Below are positions 23,493-33,135 of a stretch of DNA of 64,000 nt, piece by piece. A model generated the notes under the pieces. It did not search any database. It was not told the DNA's origin and saw nothing but the letters and a program-made list of their open reading frames with translations. The position numbers and the translations under genes are program-made. The first letter of the stretch is position 1; each line of letters opens with the position of its first letter. Origin of the DNA: CAVQNQ01 sp963714205 (GTDB lineage Bacteria > Acidobacteriota > Terriglobia > Bryobacterales > Bryobacteraceae); the NCBI GenBank assembly GCA_963714205.1, contig CAVQNQ010000007.1, positions 248,001 through 312,000 of the forward strand, in the 5' to 3' direction.

Positions 23493-24335
23493 TTACTTTT
23501 CCGGCTGGTCGTACGCGCCGATGCGGCGGATCCAGATGTTGCGGAAGCGCACGGGATTGTGGTGGTCCTGGATCTCGAGCGAATCCTCGGCCGGCTGCGG
23601 AACGTATTTGGCCACCTGCCGGTACACCATGGGTCCCATGGATTCCTTGCGGTTATGCACCATCACGCCGTTGAAGAAGACCGTGAAATAGGCCGGCTTG
23701 ACGAGCTTTTCGCCTTCGAAACGGGGCGCTTCGAAAACGATGTCATAGACATTCCACTCGCCGGGCTTGCGGGCGGGATTGGCTAGCGGCGGCCATTGAC
23801 CGTAAATCGCCGCGGCCTGCCCATCGGCATAGGTGGGGTTGTTGACGGCGTCCAGCACCTGAATCTCGTAGCGGCTCATCAGCAGCACACCGCTATTGCC
23901 GCGGCCCTGGCTGGTGCCACGAATATCGGGCGGCTCGGACCACTCCACGTGGAGCTGGCAATCGCCGAATTTCTCGCGGGTCAATAAGCCGCCGGTGTCC
24001 GGCGCCACGCGGAAGTAGCCGTTCTCCACGACCCATTGCGGATCGACCATCTTGCCGGCATTGGCGCCGCGCCCCGCCTGCATCCACTTGGAGAGATCTT
24101 TGCCATCGAAGAGCACGATGGCGTCGGAGGGCGGGCCGCCGGGCGTGGAGGCGGGCGTGACTACCGGCGGATGCGGCCGCGCGGGGTCGTGGACGTGCCA
24201 TGGCAGACCCGGCAGCATGGGGGTGTCGGTGAAGCCCAGATCGGGATTGGGCGTGCGCTGCTGTGCGCCGGCGGCTCCGGCGACGGTGGCGGCGGCAGCG
24301 AGTTTCAGAAAATCCTGGCGAGTCATGGTGAACAC
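23493..24335 (-). CDS. DUF1080 (3-keto-disaccharide hydrolase-like) secreted protein
   Basis: Exported protein of 280 aa. An N-terminal signal (FLKLAAAATVAGAAGAQQ) precedes a DUF1080 concanavalin-like domain: DAIVLFDGKDLSKWMQ near residue 71, RGNSGVLLMSRYEIQVLD near 145, GEWNVYDIVFEAPRF near 192 and a final VRFRNIWIRRI. This family is now linked to 3-keto-glycoside hydrolysis, but not all members are proven enzymes. It is convergent with the beta-propeller gene (9-base gap) and 38 bases downstream of the RND pump gene on the same strand; a functional tie to the pump is unlikely. Confidence 0.9.
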   Translation of the reverse strand: MFTMTRQDFLKLAAAATVAGAAGAQQRTPNPDLGFTDTPMLPGLPWHVHDPARPHPPVVTPASTPGGPPSDAIVLFDGKDLSKWMQAGRGANAGKMVDPQWVVENGYFRVAPDTGGLLTREKFGDCQLHVEWSEPPDIRGTSQGRGNSGVLLMSRYEIQVLDAVNNPTYADGQAAAIYGQWPPLANPARKPGEWNVYDIVFEAPRFEGEKLVKPAYFTVFFNGVMVHNRKESMGPMVYRQVAKYVPQPAEDSLEIQDHHNPVRFRNIWIRRIGAYDQPEK

Positions 24336-24373
24336 CAGGATAATCGATCCGCGGTCGCGGCGCGAGGGAGAGA

Positions 24374-27300
24374 TCAGTCTTGCTGCGCCGCCGCCCGGGC
24401 CGCCTTCCGGCGCTCCAGGAGATAATAAGTGGCCGGCATCACCGACAGCGTAAGAAACAGCGTGGAAGCCAGCCCCCCGAGCACCACGGTGGCGAGCGGG
24501 CGCTGTATGTCCGAACCGATGCCGGTGGCTAGCGCGGCCGGTGCCATGCCGAGCATGGCCACCACGATCAGAATCAAGCGCTGCCGGAGTTGGACGCGCG
24601 CACCCTGGACCACGGCCTCCTTCAGGAGCAAGCCTCCCTTACGCTGCTGCCGGTTCATCTCCGAGATGTACAGCACGCCGCTCATCACGGCCACGCCGAA
24701 CAGGGAGATGAAGCCGACGGCCGCCGAAACACTCAAATTGATGCCGCGCAGGTAAAGGGCCAGCACACCCCCCACGGCCGAAAACGGGACGTTCAGCAGC
24801 GCCAGGCCGGCGTAGATGGCAGAGCGAAAGGCCCAGGTGAGCAGGACAAAGATGATGGCGATGGTGACCGGCATGATGTAGTACAAGCGATCACGGGCGC
24901 GCTCGAGATTCTCGAACTGGCCTCCCCACTCCACGTCGTACCCCTTTTGCAACCGGATCTCGCGCTTTAGCACCTGCTGGGCTTCCGCCACAAAGCTGCC
25001 CTGATCGCGCCCCCGGATGTTGACGCGCACGGTGACCTGGCGCTGGTTCTCGCGCCGGGCGATCATGGTGGCGCCGTCGACCACATGAACATTGGCTAAC
25101 TGGGAAAGCGGCACGATTTCGCCTCCCGGTGCGTGCACCAGGATATCGCCGATGGCGGAAGCGTCCACGCGCGCCTCCGGAACATAACGCGCGGCGATAT
25201 CGAACTGGCGATCGCCCTCGAACTTCACGCTCAGGGCTTTGCCCCCAATGGCCATCTCGATGAGGTTCTGCACGTCCGCGATGTTAATGGCATAGCGCGC
25301 CAGGGCCTGGCGGTTGACGTCGATGCGAAGCTGCGGCTGATCCTCTTCCTGTTCGATGCTGGTATCGGCCGCTCCCCGAATGCCGCGCAAGAGAGCCAAT
25401 TCCTGCAACGCGTATCCCCGCAAAATCTTCAGATCCGGCCCGCTGAAGATAACGGCCAAATCAGCCGAAGAACCCGTAACGGCCTCGGTCACCATGTCGA
25501 TGATGGGCTGTGTGAAGTTAAAAGTGGCGCCCGGGATGTGCTCGGTGAGCCGGTGGGAAAGCTCCTCGACCAGGTCCTTCTTGACTCTTCCGCGCGGCCA
25601 TTCGGAATAGGGCCGCAGGGTCACCAGCAGTTCGATGCGATTGGGGGCGAAGGGATCGGTGCCCTCTTCCACGCGGCCGCTTTGCGTCCCGACATGGAGC
25701 ACCTCAGGCGACTGGCGAATGAGCCGGCGCATCTCGGAAGCCACTTCGGCGTTCTTGGAGAGCGATGTGCCGGCGGGCAGGTTGGAGCGGATCCAAATGA
25801 CGCCCTCGTCCAACTGCGGCAGGAATTCGGTGCCCAGGCGGGTCCCTAAGCTGAGCAATGCTCCGATCAGGGCGAAAGCCGCGATTGTGAAACTCCAGGG
25901 GTGATCGACAATCCACCTGACATTGCGGCCGTAGCGGTCGATCAACCACACCAGCAAGGGATTGCGCCAGACCTTGGCGCCATTCTTGAAAAAATAGGTG
26001 GCCAGCACGGGCACGACCGTGGCGGTGAACAGCAGCGAGCCCAGCAGCGCGGCGCACACGGTGAAAGCCATGGGAGTGAACAATCGCCGCTCCACCCGCT
26101 CCAGCGTGAACAGGGGAATATAGGCGGAGATCAGGATCGCCAGAGAGAACAGAATAGGCCGCTCAATCTCGATGGCCGCTCCGCGGATCACCTCGAAGGG
26201 GCTGGCATTTTCGGCCTTACCCGTGGATAGCCGGCGCACGATGTATTCCACCATCACCAGCGTGCCGTCGACGATAATGCCGAAATCGAGCGCCCCCAGG
26301 CTCAGCAAACTGGCGTGAACTCCAGCGATTTGCATGCACAGAAAAGCGAACAGCAGGGAGAGCGGGATCACGATGGCGGTGAGCACGGCGGCGCGCATAC
26401 TGCCCAGGAAAAAGAACAGAACGATGAAGACGATAGTCAGGCCTTCAAGCAGGGTGCGCGAGACGGTGTGCAGCGTGTTGTTGACCAGATCCGTGCGATC
26501 GTAGATCGGAACCAGCCGGATGCCGGGCGGGAGCATCCTTGAATTGAGGTCCTCGACGGCGCTCTTAATGCCTTTCAGCACCTCGCTGGGGTTCTCGCCG
26601 CGGCGCATGACCACGAGGCCTTCGAGTCCTCCGCTTTCCGAATCGAGACCGTAAATGCCGTTTTGGGGCATCTTGGGACCGATCCTCACGCGCCCGATAT
26701 CGCGCATCAAGACCGGCGCGCCGTGTGCCGCGCCGAGGACGATGTTCTCGATGTCGGTAGTCGAGTCCACCAAACCCACGCCGCGCACCACCATGGACTG
26801 CTGGCGGTTGTCCACCATGGCTCCGCCGGCGTTCTGATTATTGGCTTGGACGGCCGCGGCGATCTGCGAGATCGTCATCTTGTACTTCTCAAGCTTCAGG
26901 GGGTCGACTTCGATCTGATACTGCTTGAACAAGCCGCCGAACGTCTCGACGTCGCCGACGCCGTTCTCCTGGAAGAAGCGAGGCGTAATCACCCAGTCCT
27001 GTAACTCGCGCAATTCCATGGGACTATGGCCCGCGCCGTCGAGCACGTAGCGGTATACCTCGCCCGCCGGCGTGATCAGCGGTTCCATTTCGCAATCGGC
27101 GCCGTCGGGAAGGTTGACGTCGCGCAGCCTTTCAAAAGCGACCTGGCGCGCAAAATAGTCGTCGGTGCCATACGCGAAGGTCAGCTCTACGTCGGAAAGG
27201 CCGTAAATACTGCGCGAGCGGCGGGCAATGACGTTGGGCAGGCCGTTCATGGCGCGCTCGATCGGAATACTGACCTGTTGCTCCATTTCTTCGGCGGAAT

Positions 27301-27466
27301 GGCCCGGAAACTGGGTGGTGAAAACCACCTGGGTGTCCGAAGGGTCGGGATACGCTTCGATTTTGAGTTGCTGAAAGGCCCAGAATCCCAGGGCCGCGGC
27401 GGCAATGGTGAAAACGATGATCAGGAATCTCTGCCGGAGCGCCGTGGAGATGAGGCGCTCGATCAT
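24374..27466 (-). CDS. Heavy-metal (HME) type RND efflux pump, CzcA/CusA family
   Basis: Inner-membrane proton-driven pump subunit (1030 aa) moving metal ions from periplasm or cytoplasm into an outer-membrane channel. The sequence opens MIERLISTALRQRFLIIVF, the usual TM1 of the family. TM4 carries DFGIIVDGTLVMVE, the signature that marks HME-RND proteins rather than drug exporters. Two large periplasmic loops with PIERAMNGLPNV and the repeated TM7-12 block are complete. The start overlaps the adaptor gene stop by 4 bases. The metal cannot be named; a divergent two-component system with a sigma-54 regulator suggests metal-induced expression in the manner of ZraSR. Confidence 0.95.
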   Translation of the reverse strand: MIERLISTALRQRFLIIVFTIAAAALGFWAFQQLKIEAYPDPSDTQVVFTTQFPGHSAEEMEQQVSIPIERAMNGLPNVIARRSRSIYGLSDVELTFAYGTDDYFARQVAFERLRDVNLPDGADCEMEPLITPAGEVYRYVLDGAGHSPMELRELQDWVITPRFFQENGVGDVETFGGLFKQYQIEVDPLKLEKYKMTISQIAAAVQANNQNAGGAMVDNRQQSMVVRGVGLVDSTTDIENIVLGAAHGAPVLMRDIGRVRIGPKMPQNGIYGLDSESGGLEGLVVMRRGENPSEVLKGIKSAVEDLNSRMLPPGIRLVPIYDRTDLVNNTLHTVSRTLLEGLTIVFIVLFFFLGSMRAAVLTAIVIPLSLLFAFLCMQIAGVHASLLSLGALDFGIIVDGTLVMVEYIVRRLSTGKAENASPFEVIRGAAIEIERPILFSLAILISAYIPLFTLERVERRLFTPMAFTVCAALLGSLLFTATVVPVLATYFFKNGAKVWRNPLLVWLIDRYGRNVRWIVDHPWSFTIAAFALIGALLSLGTRLGTEFLPQLDEGVIWIRSNLPAGTSLSKNAEVASEMRRLIRQSPEVLHVGTQSGRVEEGTDPFAPNRIELLVTLRPYSEWPRGRVKKDLVEELSHRLTEHIPGATFNFTQPIIDMVTEAVTGSSADLAVIFSGPDLKILRGYALQELALLRGIRGAADTSIEQEEDQPQLRIDVNRQALARYAINIADVQNLIEMAIGGKALSVKFEGDRQFDIAARYVPEARVDASAIGDILVHAPGGEIVPLSQLANVHVVDGATMIARRENQRQVTVRVNIRGRDQGSFVAEAQQVLKREIRLQKGYDVEWGGQFENLERARDRLYYIMPVTIAIIFVLLTWAFRSAIYAGLALLNVPFSAVGGVLALYLRGINLSVSAAVGFISLFGVAVMSGVLYISEMNRQQRKGGLLLKEAVVQGARVQLRQRLILIVVAMLGMAPAALATGIGSDIQRPLATVVLGGLASTLFLTLSVMPATYYLLERRKAARAAAQQD

Positions 27467-28668
27467 CGCCCCGCCTCCTCGGTGCGCAGCAGCATGACGC
27501 CGTCCACCACGACGCGCTCTCCGGTGGAAAGACCGCTCAAGGCGGGCAGCAGGTCGTTCTGGCGCTCGCCCGCGGTTATGGTCCGCTCCCGGAACACTCC
27601 CTGGCTCTCTTCGATGTACACCACGGACCGGCCGTTCGTCTCGACAACCGCGGCCACCGGCACGGCAACCTTCTGGACCGGAGTGTGGAGGTGATGAAAT
27701 TGGCCGAACATCCCCACTCGCAAGCGTCCCGAGGGGTTGGGGATTTCGGCGTCCACCCGGATGGTGCGGGTTTGCGGGTCTACGGTATCGGCTATGCGCA
27801 TCACGCGGGCCTGGAAGACCTCTCCCGGATAGGCGGAAAACTCGGCGCGCACCGACTCGCCTACCTGGATGTAGCGGATCCTGGTTTCGGGCACCAGGGC
27901 GGACATCCAGACCGTGCGCAAGTCATTAATGGTCATCAGGCTGGCGCTGGTATCGTTGCGGTACTCGCCGGGAGCGACGGCGATTTCCATGACTTTGCCG
28001 CCGATCGGCGCGCGCGAGAAGGTCAGCGGGGATAGCTGCCCCGGTTCCAGACCGAGGGTCTTGAGCCGCTGGGCGTTGGCGTCTGCCGCCGCTTGCGCCT
28101 GATCGACGTTGGCCTGCGCCTGAACCGCGTCGTTTTCCGCGGACTGCAACTCTTTCAGTGCGAGCGCACCGCGTTCATTGAGCTCGCGCGCGCGCGCCAG
28201 GTCCCGCTGGGATTTTAGCAAGGCCGATTTGGCTTGCCGGATCTGGGCCTCCGCCTGCATTTGCGTGGCCAGCGCGGCGGTGGCGTCGGGGCTCTCGATA
28301 ATGACCAGCGGCTGGCCCTCAGTGACGGTGTCTCCTAAATGCACCAGGACCTCCCGGATGCGGCCCATGACGGGCATCAGCACGTGCGAGACACGGTTGG
28401 GATTAGCCTCGATCTCGCCGGGAGCCGTCACCTCCTCGAGCTCGAACGGACCCATGGAAACCGGCGCCACATGAATCAGGTTCAGCTTGGGGGAATTGGC
28501 CGGCACCACGATGCGGCCGTCCGCCGGCGGAGTGACCACGGCGGCGGCCGGTTCCGGAGCCGCCGCCACTCCTCCGCAGCCCGGGAGCCAGATGCAGCCG
28601 ATCAGGATCGCGCAGACACCCGCTTGCGCCGGAGAGGAACTCATGATGACAGATCGCCGGCAGTTCAT
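27463..28668 (-). CDS. RND periplasmic adaptor (membrane fusion) lipoprotein, CzcB-type
   Basis: Adaptor subunit (401 aa) bridging the RND pump and the TolC channel. The hydrophobic N-terminus ends in LPGCGG, a probable lipobox with Cys near residue 31. A barrel-sandwich half (MGRIREVLVHLGDTVTEGQP, about 105-124) is followed by a long alpha-hairpin (about 135-200) and the second half with APIGGKVMEIAVAPGE. The start at 28668 overlaps the TolC stop as ATGA, and the stop overlaps the pump start, so the three genes are coupled. No His/Met-rich metal extension is seen. Confidence 0.93.
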   Translation of the reverse strand: MNCRRSVIMSSSPAQAGVCAILIGCIWLPGCGGVAAAPEPAAAVVTPPADGRIVVPANSPKLNLIHVAPVSMGPFELEEVTAPGEIEANPNRVSHVLMPVMGRIREVLVHLGDTVTEGQPLVIIESPDATAALATQMQAEAQIRQAKSALLKSQRDLARARELNERGALALKELQSAENDAVQAQANVDQAQAAADANAQRLKTLGLEPGQLSPLTFSRAPIGGKVMEIAVAPGEYRNDTSASLMTINDLRTVWMSALVPETRIRYIQVGESVRAEFSAYPGEVFQARVMRIADTVDPQTRTIRVDAEIPNPSGRLRVGMFGQFHHLHTPVQKVAVPVAAVVETNGRSVVYIEESQGVFRERTITAGERQNDLLPALSGLSTGERVVVDGVMLLRTEEAGR

Positions 28669-29943
28669 TGGATCACCTCTCGTCCCACGGCAAGGTTCAA
28701 CTGAGCCGCCGCGGTTAAATAAGAACCGACCAAATTCAGGTACGCCAGACGCGTATCGCGGGAAGCCTTTTCCGCATCCAGGTAATCCAGCAGCGACGCC
28801 CCACCCCTCTGGAAGGAAAAAGCGATCGCGTCCCGGGTTTCCTCTGCGAGCTTCAGGTATGTATCCCGGTATGGCCGCAGCAGATTCAGAGCGGCGGTCA
28901 GTGTCGCGTAGGCTGAGTCCACGTCGTTGAACACCTGGGCCTCCGCGGCATCCTTCAGGCGCTCATTGCGGCGGATGTCGATCTCGGTCCTGGCCTTCTC
29001 GCCTTGATTTCGGTCGAAGATTCGCAGGGGTACCGACACGCTCACGCCGAAGTACGCGGGAATCGGCGGATTGCGGGCCAAATCCAGGCTGAAGGTGGGA
29101 TCGGTCGAACCGTTGGCGAAGGCAAGCTGGTGGTTGGTCTTCGCCAACTCTACGGATTGTTGGGCTGCCCTCAGGTCGGGCCGCGCTTCGAGGGCGATCT
29201 TGCGGAGTTCTTCCAGAGGCACTAGCGAGTCCCTGAAATCGTATGGCCCGGCGACGTCGAATTGCTCGATGGGCGTCCGGTCGTTCAACAGCGTTACTAG
29301 CTGGATTTTGGCCGTGCGAAGATTCACCAAGGCAGTCTCGAGATCGGACTCGAACTGTACGCGCTGGAGCTGCAGGCGGCCGAGGTCCACTCGCGCGATA
29401 TCGCCCGCCCGATAGCGGTCGCGGCTCACCGAGAGGCTCGCGATCCCAGTATGTCAGGTTTTCCCTGGCATTTTCCACCGTCGCCTTCCACTGCAATGTT
29501 TGCACAAAGGCGTTTCGCAGGTTGAATGTCAAAGTGCGCTTCTGGTCCGAATAGGCGGAATCGGCGATGGCCGTCGATTTCCGCGCGCTTTCCAAGCGCA
29601 GCGCGCGTTTGTGCTCGCGCTCATGCAGGTAGCTCAACGACGCGTACGGCAACGCGTACGAGAGAGGCCGGTAGACCGACAGCCCCGAAACGGACGAGGC
29701 CTGGCCTACCAGGGGATTGAGCTGATCGATTGTGCCTGTGAGCTCCGGATTCGGGCGGAGGTTGGCCGTTACCTCGGCCGCGCGCGATTCATCGACGTTA
29801 AGCTGGGAGGCCATCAACGTTGGATTCGCCGCTTCGAATCTCTCCTGAACCTCTTCCCAGGTCAGCGCCCTTTGGGCAATAGCGGAATTCGCGCAGAGCC
29901 CAGCCAGCAAAGTTAACGAGCCAAACGCTCTTAGCGACCCCAT
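28665..29943 (-). pseudogene. TolC-family outer-membrane efflux protein, frameshifted
   Basis: Outer-membrane channel subunit of the metal efflux system, about 425 aa if read through. The start I choose, 29943, gives a signal peptide (LRAFGSLTLLAGLCANSAIAQ). The first frame holds LTWEEVQERFEAANPTLMAS and the first coiled-coil helices to about ENLTYWDR. The second frame continues SLSVSRDRYRAGDIARVDLG and runs to the TGA at 28665 with LDYLDAEKASRDTRLAYLNL, typical of the second TolC repeat. Dropping one base within 29435-29447 joins the two halves. Since the pump and adaptor are intact and the frame break is a single base, an assembly error is quite possible. First gene of the efflux operon. 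Confidence 0.88.
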
Positions 29944-30087
29944 CGCAAATCTTCGTTCCCCTTCATCCAGTGAGGCGTCGGGCCGCACTTCGTGCGGGGT
30001 TCACAGCGCCGGGCCAAAGAAGGTCCCTCAAGGCGCACGTTCGCTGGTTCAGCACTTCGTACTTTCATACCGATTTGTCTTAATCAC

Positions 30088-30103
30088 TGCAATGTTCTGG
30101 CCA
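30088..30103 (-). promoter_or_regulatory. Sigma-54 type promoter of the efflux operon
   Basis: Minus strand reads TGGCCAGAACATTGCA, with GG and GC exactly 10 bases apart, against the sigma-54 consensus TGGCAC-N5-TTGCA. The TTGCA half is perfect. Transcription would start near 30077, about 135 bases before the TolC start codon. Nearby on the upstream side lies a palindrome centred near -94, a usual place for an enhancer-binding protein. Confidence 0.6.
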
Positions 30104-30108
30104 GCATC

Positions 30109-30124
30109 TGGATACGCGCTTGCT
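30109..30124 (+). promoter_or_regulatory. Sigma-54 type promoter of the histidine kinase/regulator operon
   Basis: Plus strand reads TGGATACGCGCTTGCT, GG and GC again 10 bases apart. The TTGCT half fits well and the -24 half only partly. It points toward the histidine kinase gene and sits 5 bases from the opposing sigma-54 site. The downstream regulator is itself of the sigma-54 activator class, which would allow autoregulation. Confidence 0.45.
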
Positions 30125-30161
30125 GTCCTCTCGGCCCCAATCGACAAAATGACCTCAAATA

Positions 30162-30180
30162 CCGTACACTGAATGTACGG
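30162..30180. promoter_or_regulatory. Perfect palindrome, candidate binding site of the response regulator
   Basis: CCGTACA-CTGAA-TGTACGG is a perfect 7-bp inverted repeat with a 5-base spacer. A further half-site CGTACA follows at 30185-30190. It lies in the 325-base non-coding gap between the divergent efflux and two-component operons. Nothing else in that gap (29944-30268) looks like a gene. Confidence 0.6.
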
Positions 30181-30268
30181 AAAGCGTACAATCGAACCTG
30201 ATCCTTATTTGCCGCTATTGGAAGCTTTCGTGGACTGAATGGAGGCAGCCTTGCCCCGGAAGTAATGC

Positions 30269-31765
30269 GTGGGCGGGCGTTTTTTCCATCGGATGATCAA
30301 GCGTTTTCCCAGGATTGTCGCCGCCCAGCGTCTTCAGACACTGCTGCTCGTTACCGCGCTGGTCGCTCTGATTCTCGGCAGCCTGCTCATCTCCGACCTG
30401 GTGCGGAACTTCCGGTCGGTGGTGGTGTCCGACGCCAACAAGAGCCTGACCAATGCTCTTCGCGAGCTTACGGAAGCCGAAAAGAACTGGTCGAGGAAAC
30501 GCTCGAGCCGCGAAAGTCTCGCTTCCCGAGACGCGTTGGATCGGGCGCTGCGCCTGGTTTCGTACGACGTGCTGCGCTCGTATCCCGATGTGGAAGGCGG
30601 ATATTACCTCGACGACGAGCCGATCGGGCACAGTTTCCCGACCTACACCGAGCCCGGAAGCGCGCTGAAGCAGCCACCGATTGAACGGGACGCGGTTCTG
30701 ACGTGTCTGGCCGAGAGCCGATTCAATGGCAAGATGGGACGGCGGGTCTTCGACGATGGCCGCGATCTCGTGGTGGTATCGGCGATGGCCCGGCCGGGCG
30801 ACGCGCCCGCGGTTTGGGGTCTGAAGCGGTACCTCGATTTCAATTCCACCAGCCGGGTCGTCCATCAGTTCGTGTTCGGCGGATTGATGCTCGTATCGCT
30901 AGCCAGCATCGGGGCGGTGCTGTGGCTGAGTTTCGGGATGCAAAGGGGCTTCGCGGCCATCCAGGCCGGCTTGGCACGCCTGCGCAGCGATCTCGGTTAC
31001 CGGTTGCCCGACCAGCATCACGAGCTGAGCGCCATCGTGGGCGCGATCAACGAAATGGCGGAGAGCCGGCAAAAACTCGAAGCCGATTTACGGCGCGAGG
31101 ACCGCTTGCGCGTGATGGGGCGGGTGGTGGCGGGGATCGCGCATGAGATCCGCAACCCGCTCAACAGCATTCGTCTCATTATCCAGGTGCTCGAACGCCG
31201 GCTCCGCAGACAGAATGCCGGCGGCGAAGAAGCGGCCTTGCTCACGGCTGAAATCGACCGCCTGGACAAGCTGCTGAACAGCCTGCTGGTCTTCCGCGCG
31301 GACGAGCCGGGCCGGCTGTATCGCCAGCCGATCCTCCCGATCCTGGAGCGGAGCATGGCGCTGGTCAAGCCGCAGGTGGAGGACCGCGGAATCGTGACCG
31401 ACTTGAGCGCGATGCCCGAGCTGGAGGCTACCGTGGACAGCGATCATCTCCAGCAGGCGATCATGAACCTGCTTTTGAATGCGATCGACGCCGCCGGCCC
31501 TGGCGGGCACATTCGAGTGTCCGCCCAGCGGAACGACGGCCATGTGGAGATCGACGTGAAGGACTCGGGTCCCGGGCTCGGCAGCGAAGAGCAGGAGCGC
31601 CTGTTCGAGGCGTTCTACACGACCAAGCGTTCGGGAACGGGAATGGGCCTGGCCATCACGCGCACGCTTCTGGAAAAAATGGGCGCCAATATCTTATATG
31701 TCGGCTCCGATCCGGGAGCGCATTTCCGGATTCTGCTGCCCCTGGGAGCCCCCATGAATGGCTAG
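30269..31765 (+). CDS. Membrane sensor histidine kinase (NtrB/ZraS-type)
   Basis: Sensor kinase of about 498 aa. TM1 lies near residues 20-42 and TM2 near 192-214 (VFGGLMLVSLASIGAVLWL), enclosing a ~150-residue periplasmic sensing region without clear metal-binding clusters. A linker then leads to the H-box GIAHEIRNPLNSIRL with His292, and a HATPase domain with MNLLLNAIDAA and SGPGLGS, then GTGMGLAIT. The GTG at 30269 follows GGAAG; an ATG at 30293 is an alternative. It overlaps the regulator gene by 8 bases. By layout it should sense the substrate of the divergent metal pump. Confidence 0.92.
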   Translation: MGGRFFHRMIKRFPRIVAAQRLQTLLLVTALVALILGSLLISDLVRNFRSVVVSDANKSLTNALRELTEAEKNWSRKRSSRESLASRDALDRALRLVSYDVLRSYPDVEGGYYLDDEPIGHSFPTYTEPGSALKQPPIERDAVLTCLAESRFNGKMGRRVFDDGRDLVVVSAMARPGDAPAVWGLKRYLDFNSTSRVVHQFVFGGLMLVSLASIGAVLWLSFGMQRGFAAIQAGLARLRSDLGYRLPDQHHELSAIVGAINEMAESRQKLEADLRREDRLRVMGRVVAGIAHEIRNPLNSIRLIIQVLERRLRRQNAGGEEAALLTAEIDRLDKLLNSLLVFRADEPGRLYRQPILPILERSMALVKPQVEDRGIVTDLSAMPELEATVDSDHLQQAIMNLLLNAIDAAGPGGHIRVSAQRNDGHVEIDVKDSGPGLGSEEQERLFEAFYTTKRSGTGMGLAITRTLLEKMGANILYVGSDPGAHFRILLPLGAPMNG

Positions 31766-33104
31766 GATTCTCATCGTCGAGGACGAGTACGCCGCCCTGA
31801 ATTCGCTGGCGACGCTGCTCAAAGAAGAAGGTTACGACGTCCTCAAGGCCGCCGATGGCGAGCAGGGCTTGGCCAGCGCGCTCTCCGAGGAACCGGACGT
31901 CGTCCTGCTGGACATCCGCTTGCCGAAACTGGACGGTTTGACGGTGCTGCAAAGGATGCGCCAGGGTTACAACGATGCGGCGGTTATCGTCATGACCGCG
32001 GACACCACCAGCAGCAACGCCATCAAGGCCACTCAATACGGCGCTTTCGATTACATCGCCAAACCGATTAATTTCGATCACCTGCTGTTGCTGGTGAAGC
32101 GCGCCCTGGAGTATCGCGCCCTGGAGCGGGAGGTTCGCACTCTGCGTTCGGGCCAGACCGACGCCAAAACCTACCCCGCGATGGTGGGCCACAGCCCGGC
32201 CATGCAAGAGGTCTATAAGCTGATCGGCCGGGTGGCCTGCTCGGATACGACCGTGTGCGTGGCGGGCGAGTCCGGCACGGGCAAAGAGCTGGTTGTAAAT
32301 GCCATCCACGAACACAGCCGGAGATCCCAGGGACCACTGGTCAAAGTGAACTGCGCCGCCATCCCGGAGGCGCTGCTCGAAGCGGAGCTCTTCGGCCACG
32401 AAAAGGGCGCCTTCACGAACGCCGTGTCGCGCCGGGTTGGCCGCTTCGAGCAGGCCAACGAGGGCACGCTCTTTCTGGACGAAGTGGCCGAATTGACCCT
32501 GCCGCTGCAGGCCAAGCTTCTACGCGCCGTGCAGGAACGGACGATCGAGAGGCTCGGAAGCAATCAGCCGATTCAGACCAACTTCCGGCTGATCGTGGCC
32601 ACGGCCCAGGACCTGGATGACGCCGTGGCCGCCGGCAGGTTTCGCGAAGAATTGTTCTACCGTCTCAGCGTCGTCAGAATCTGCCTGCCTCCGCTGCGGG
32701 AGCGGCGCGAAGACATTCCTCTCCTCGTACAGCGCTTTCTCAGCCGTTCGGAAAGACCGGTGACCATTCAACAGGATGCTCTCGATCGCATCATCGCGCA
32801 TGAGTGGCCGGGGAACGTGCGCGAGCTCGAGAATGTGATTGCCCGCGCGATCGCCATCGCACCGGGCGGGGTCATTACCGCGGAGTGCATCGAGTTTTCC
32901 CGGCGGCACGCGCCGGCCGAGGCCGGATGGGCCGGCCAGATCCCGCGCCATGAGGGCTTCAAGCGCACCATTCGCATGGTCGAAGCGGAACTGCTGAAAG
33001 GCGCTTTGGCCGAAGCGGAAGGAAACAAACTCAAGGCCGCGGCGCTCTTGGGCATCCAGAGACGTCTCCTTTACGAGAAGATGCGCGACCATGGTCTACG
33101 GTAG
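31758..33104 (+). CDS. Sigma-54 dependent response regulator (NtrC/ZraR family)
   Basis: Response regulator of 448 aa: receiver domain (about 1-120, phospho-acceptor Asp52 in LLDIRLPKLDG), AAA+ domain (Walker A GESGTGKE at 170-177, Walker B GTLFLDEVAE near 235) and a Fis-type helix-turn-helix at the end (NKLKAAALLGIQRRLLYEKM). The sigma-54 contact loop, usually GAFTGA, reads GAFTNA at 217-222. Its operon is preceded by a sigma-54 type site, and a palindrome suited to a dimeric regulator lies upstream of the efflux promoter. It probably drives the efflux operon and perhaps its own. Confidence 0.95.
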   Translation: MARILIVEDEYAALNSLATLLKEEGYDVLKAADGEQGLASALSEEPDVVLLDIRLPKLDGLTVLQRMRQGYNDAAVIVMTADTTSSNAIKATQYGAFDYIAKPINFDHLLLLVKRALEYRALEREVRTLRSGQTDAKTYPAMVGHSPAMQEVYKLIGRVACSDTTVCVAGESGTGKELVVNAIHEHSRRSQGPLVKVNCAAIPEALLEAELFGHEKGAFTNAVSRRVGRFEQANEGTLFLDEVAELTLPLQAKLLRAVQERTIERLGSNQPIQTNFRLIVATAQDLDDAVAAGRFREELFYRLSVVRICLPPLRERREDIPLLVQRFLSRSERPVTIQQDALDRIIAHEWPGNVRELENVIARAIAIAPGGVITAECIEFSRRHAPAEAGWAGQIPRHEGFKRTIRMVEAELLKGALAEAEGNKLKAAALLGIQRRLLYEKMRDHGLR

Positions 33105-33135
33105 TTGAGTCCTCCGCAACCAACTGGATGGTACA

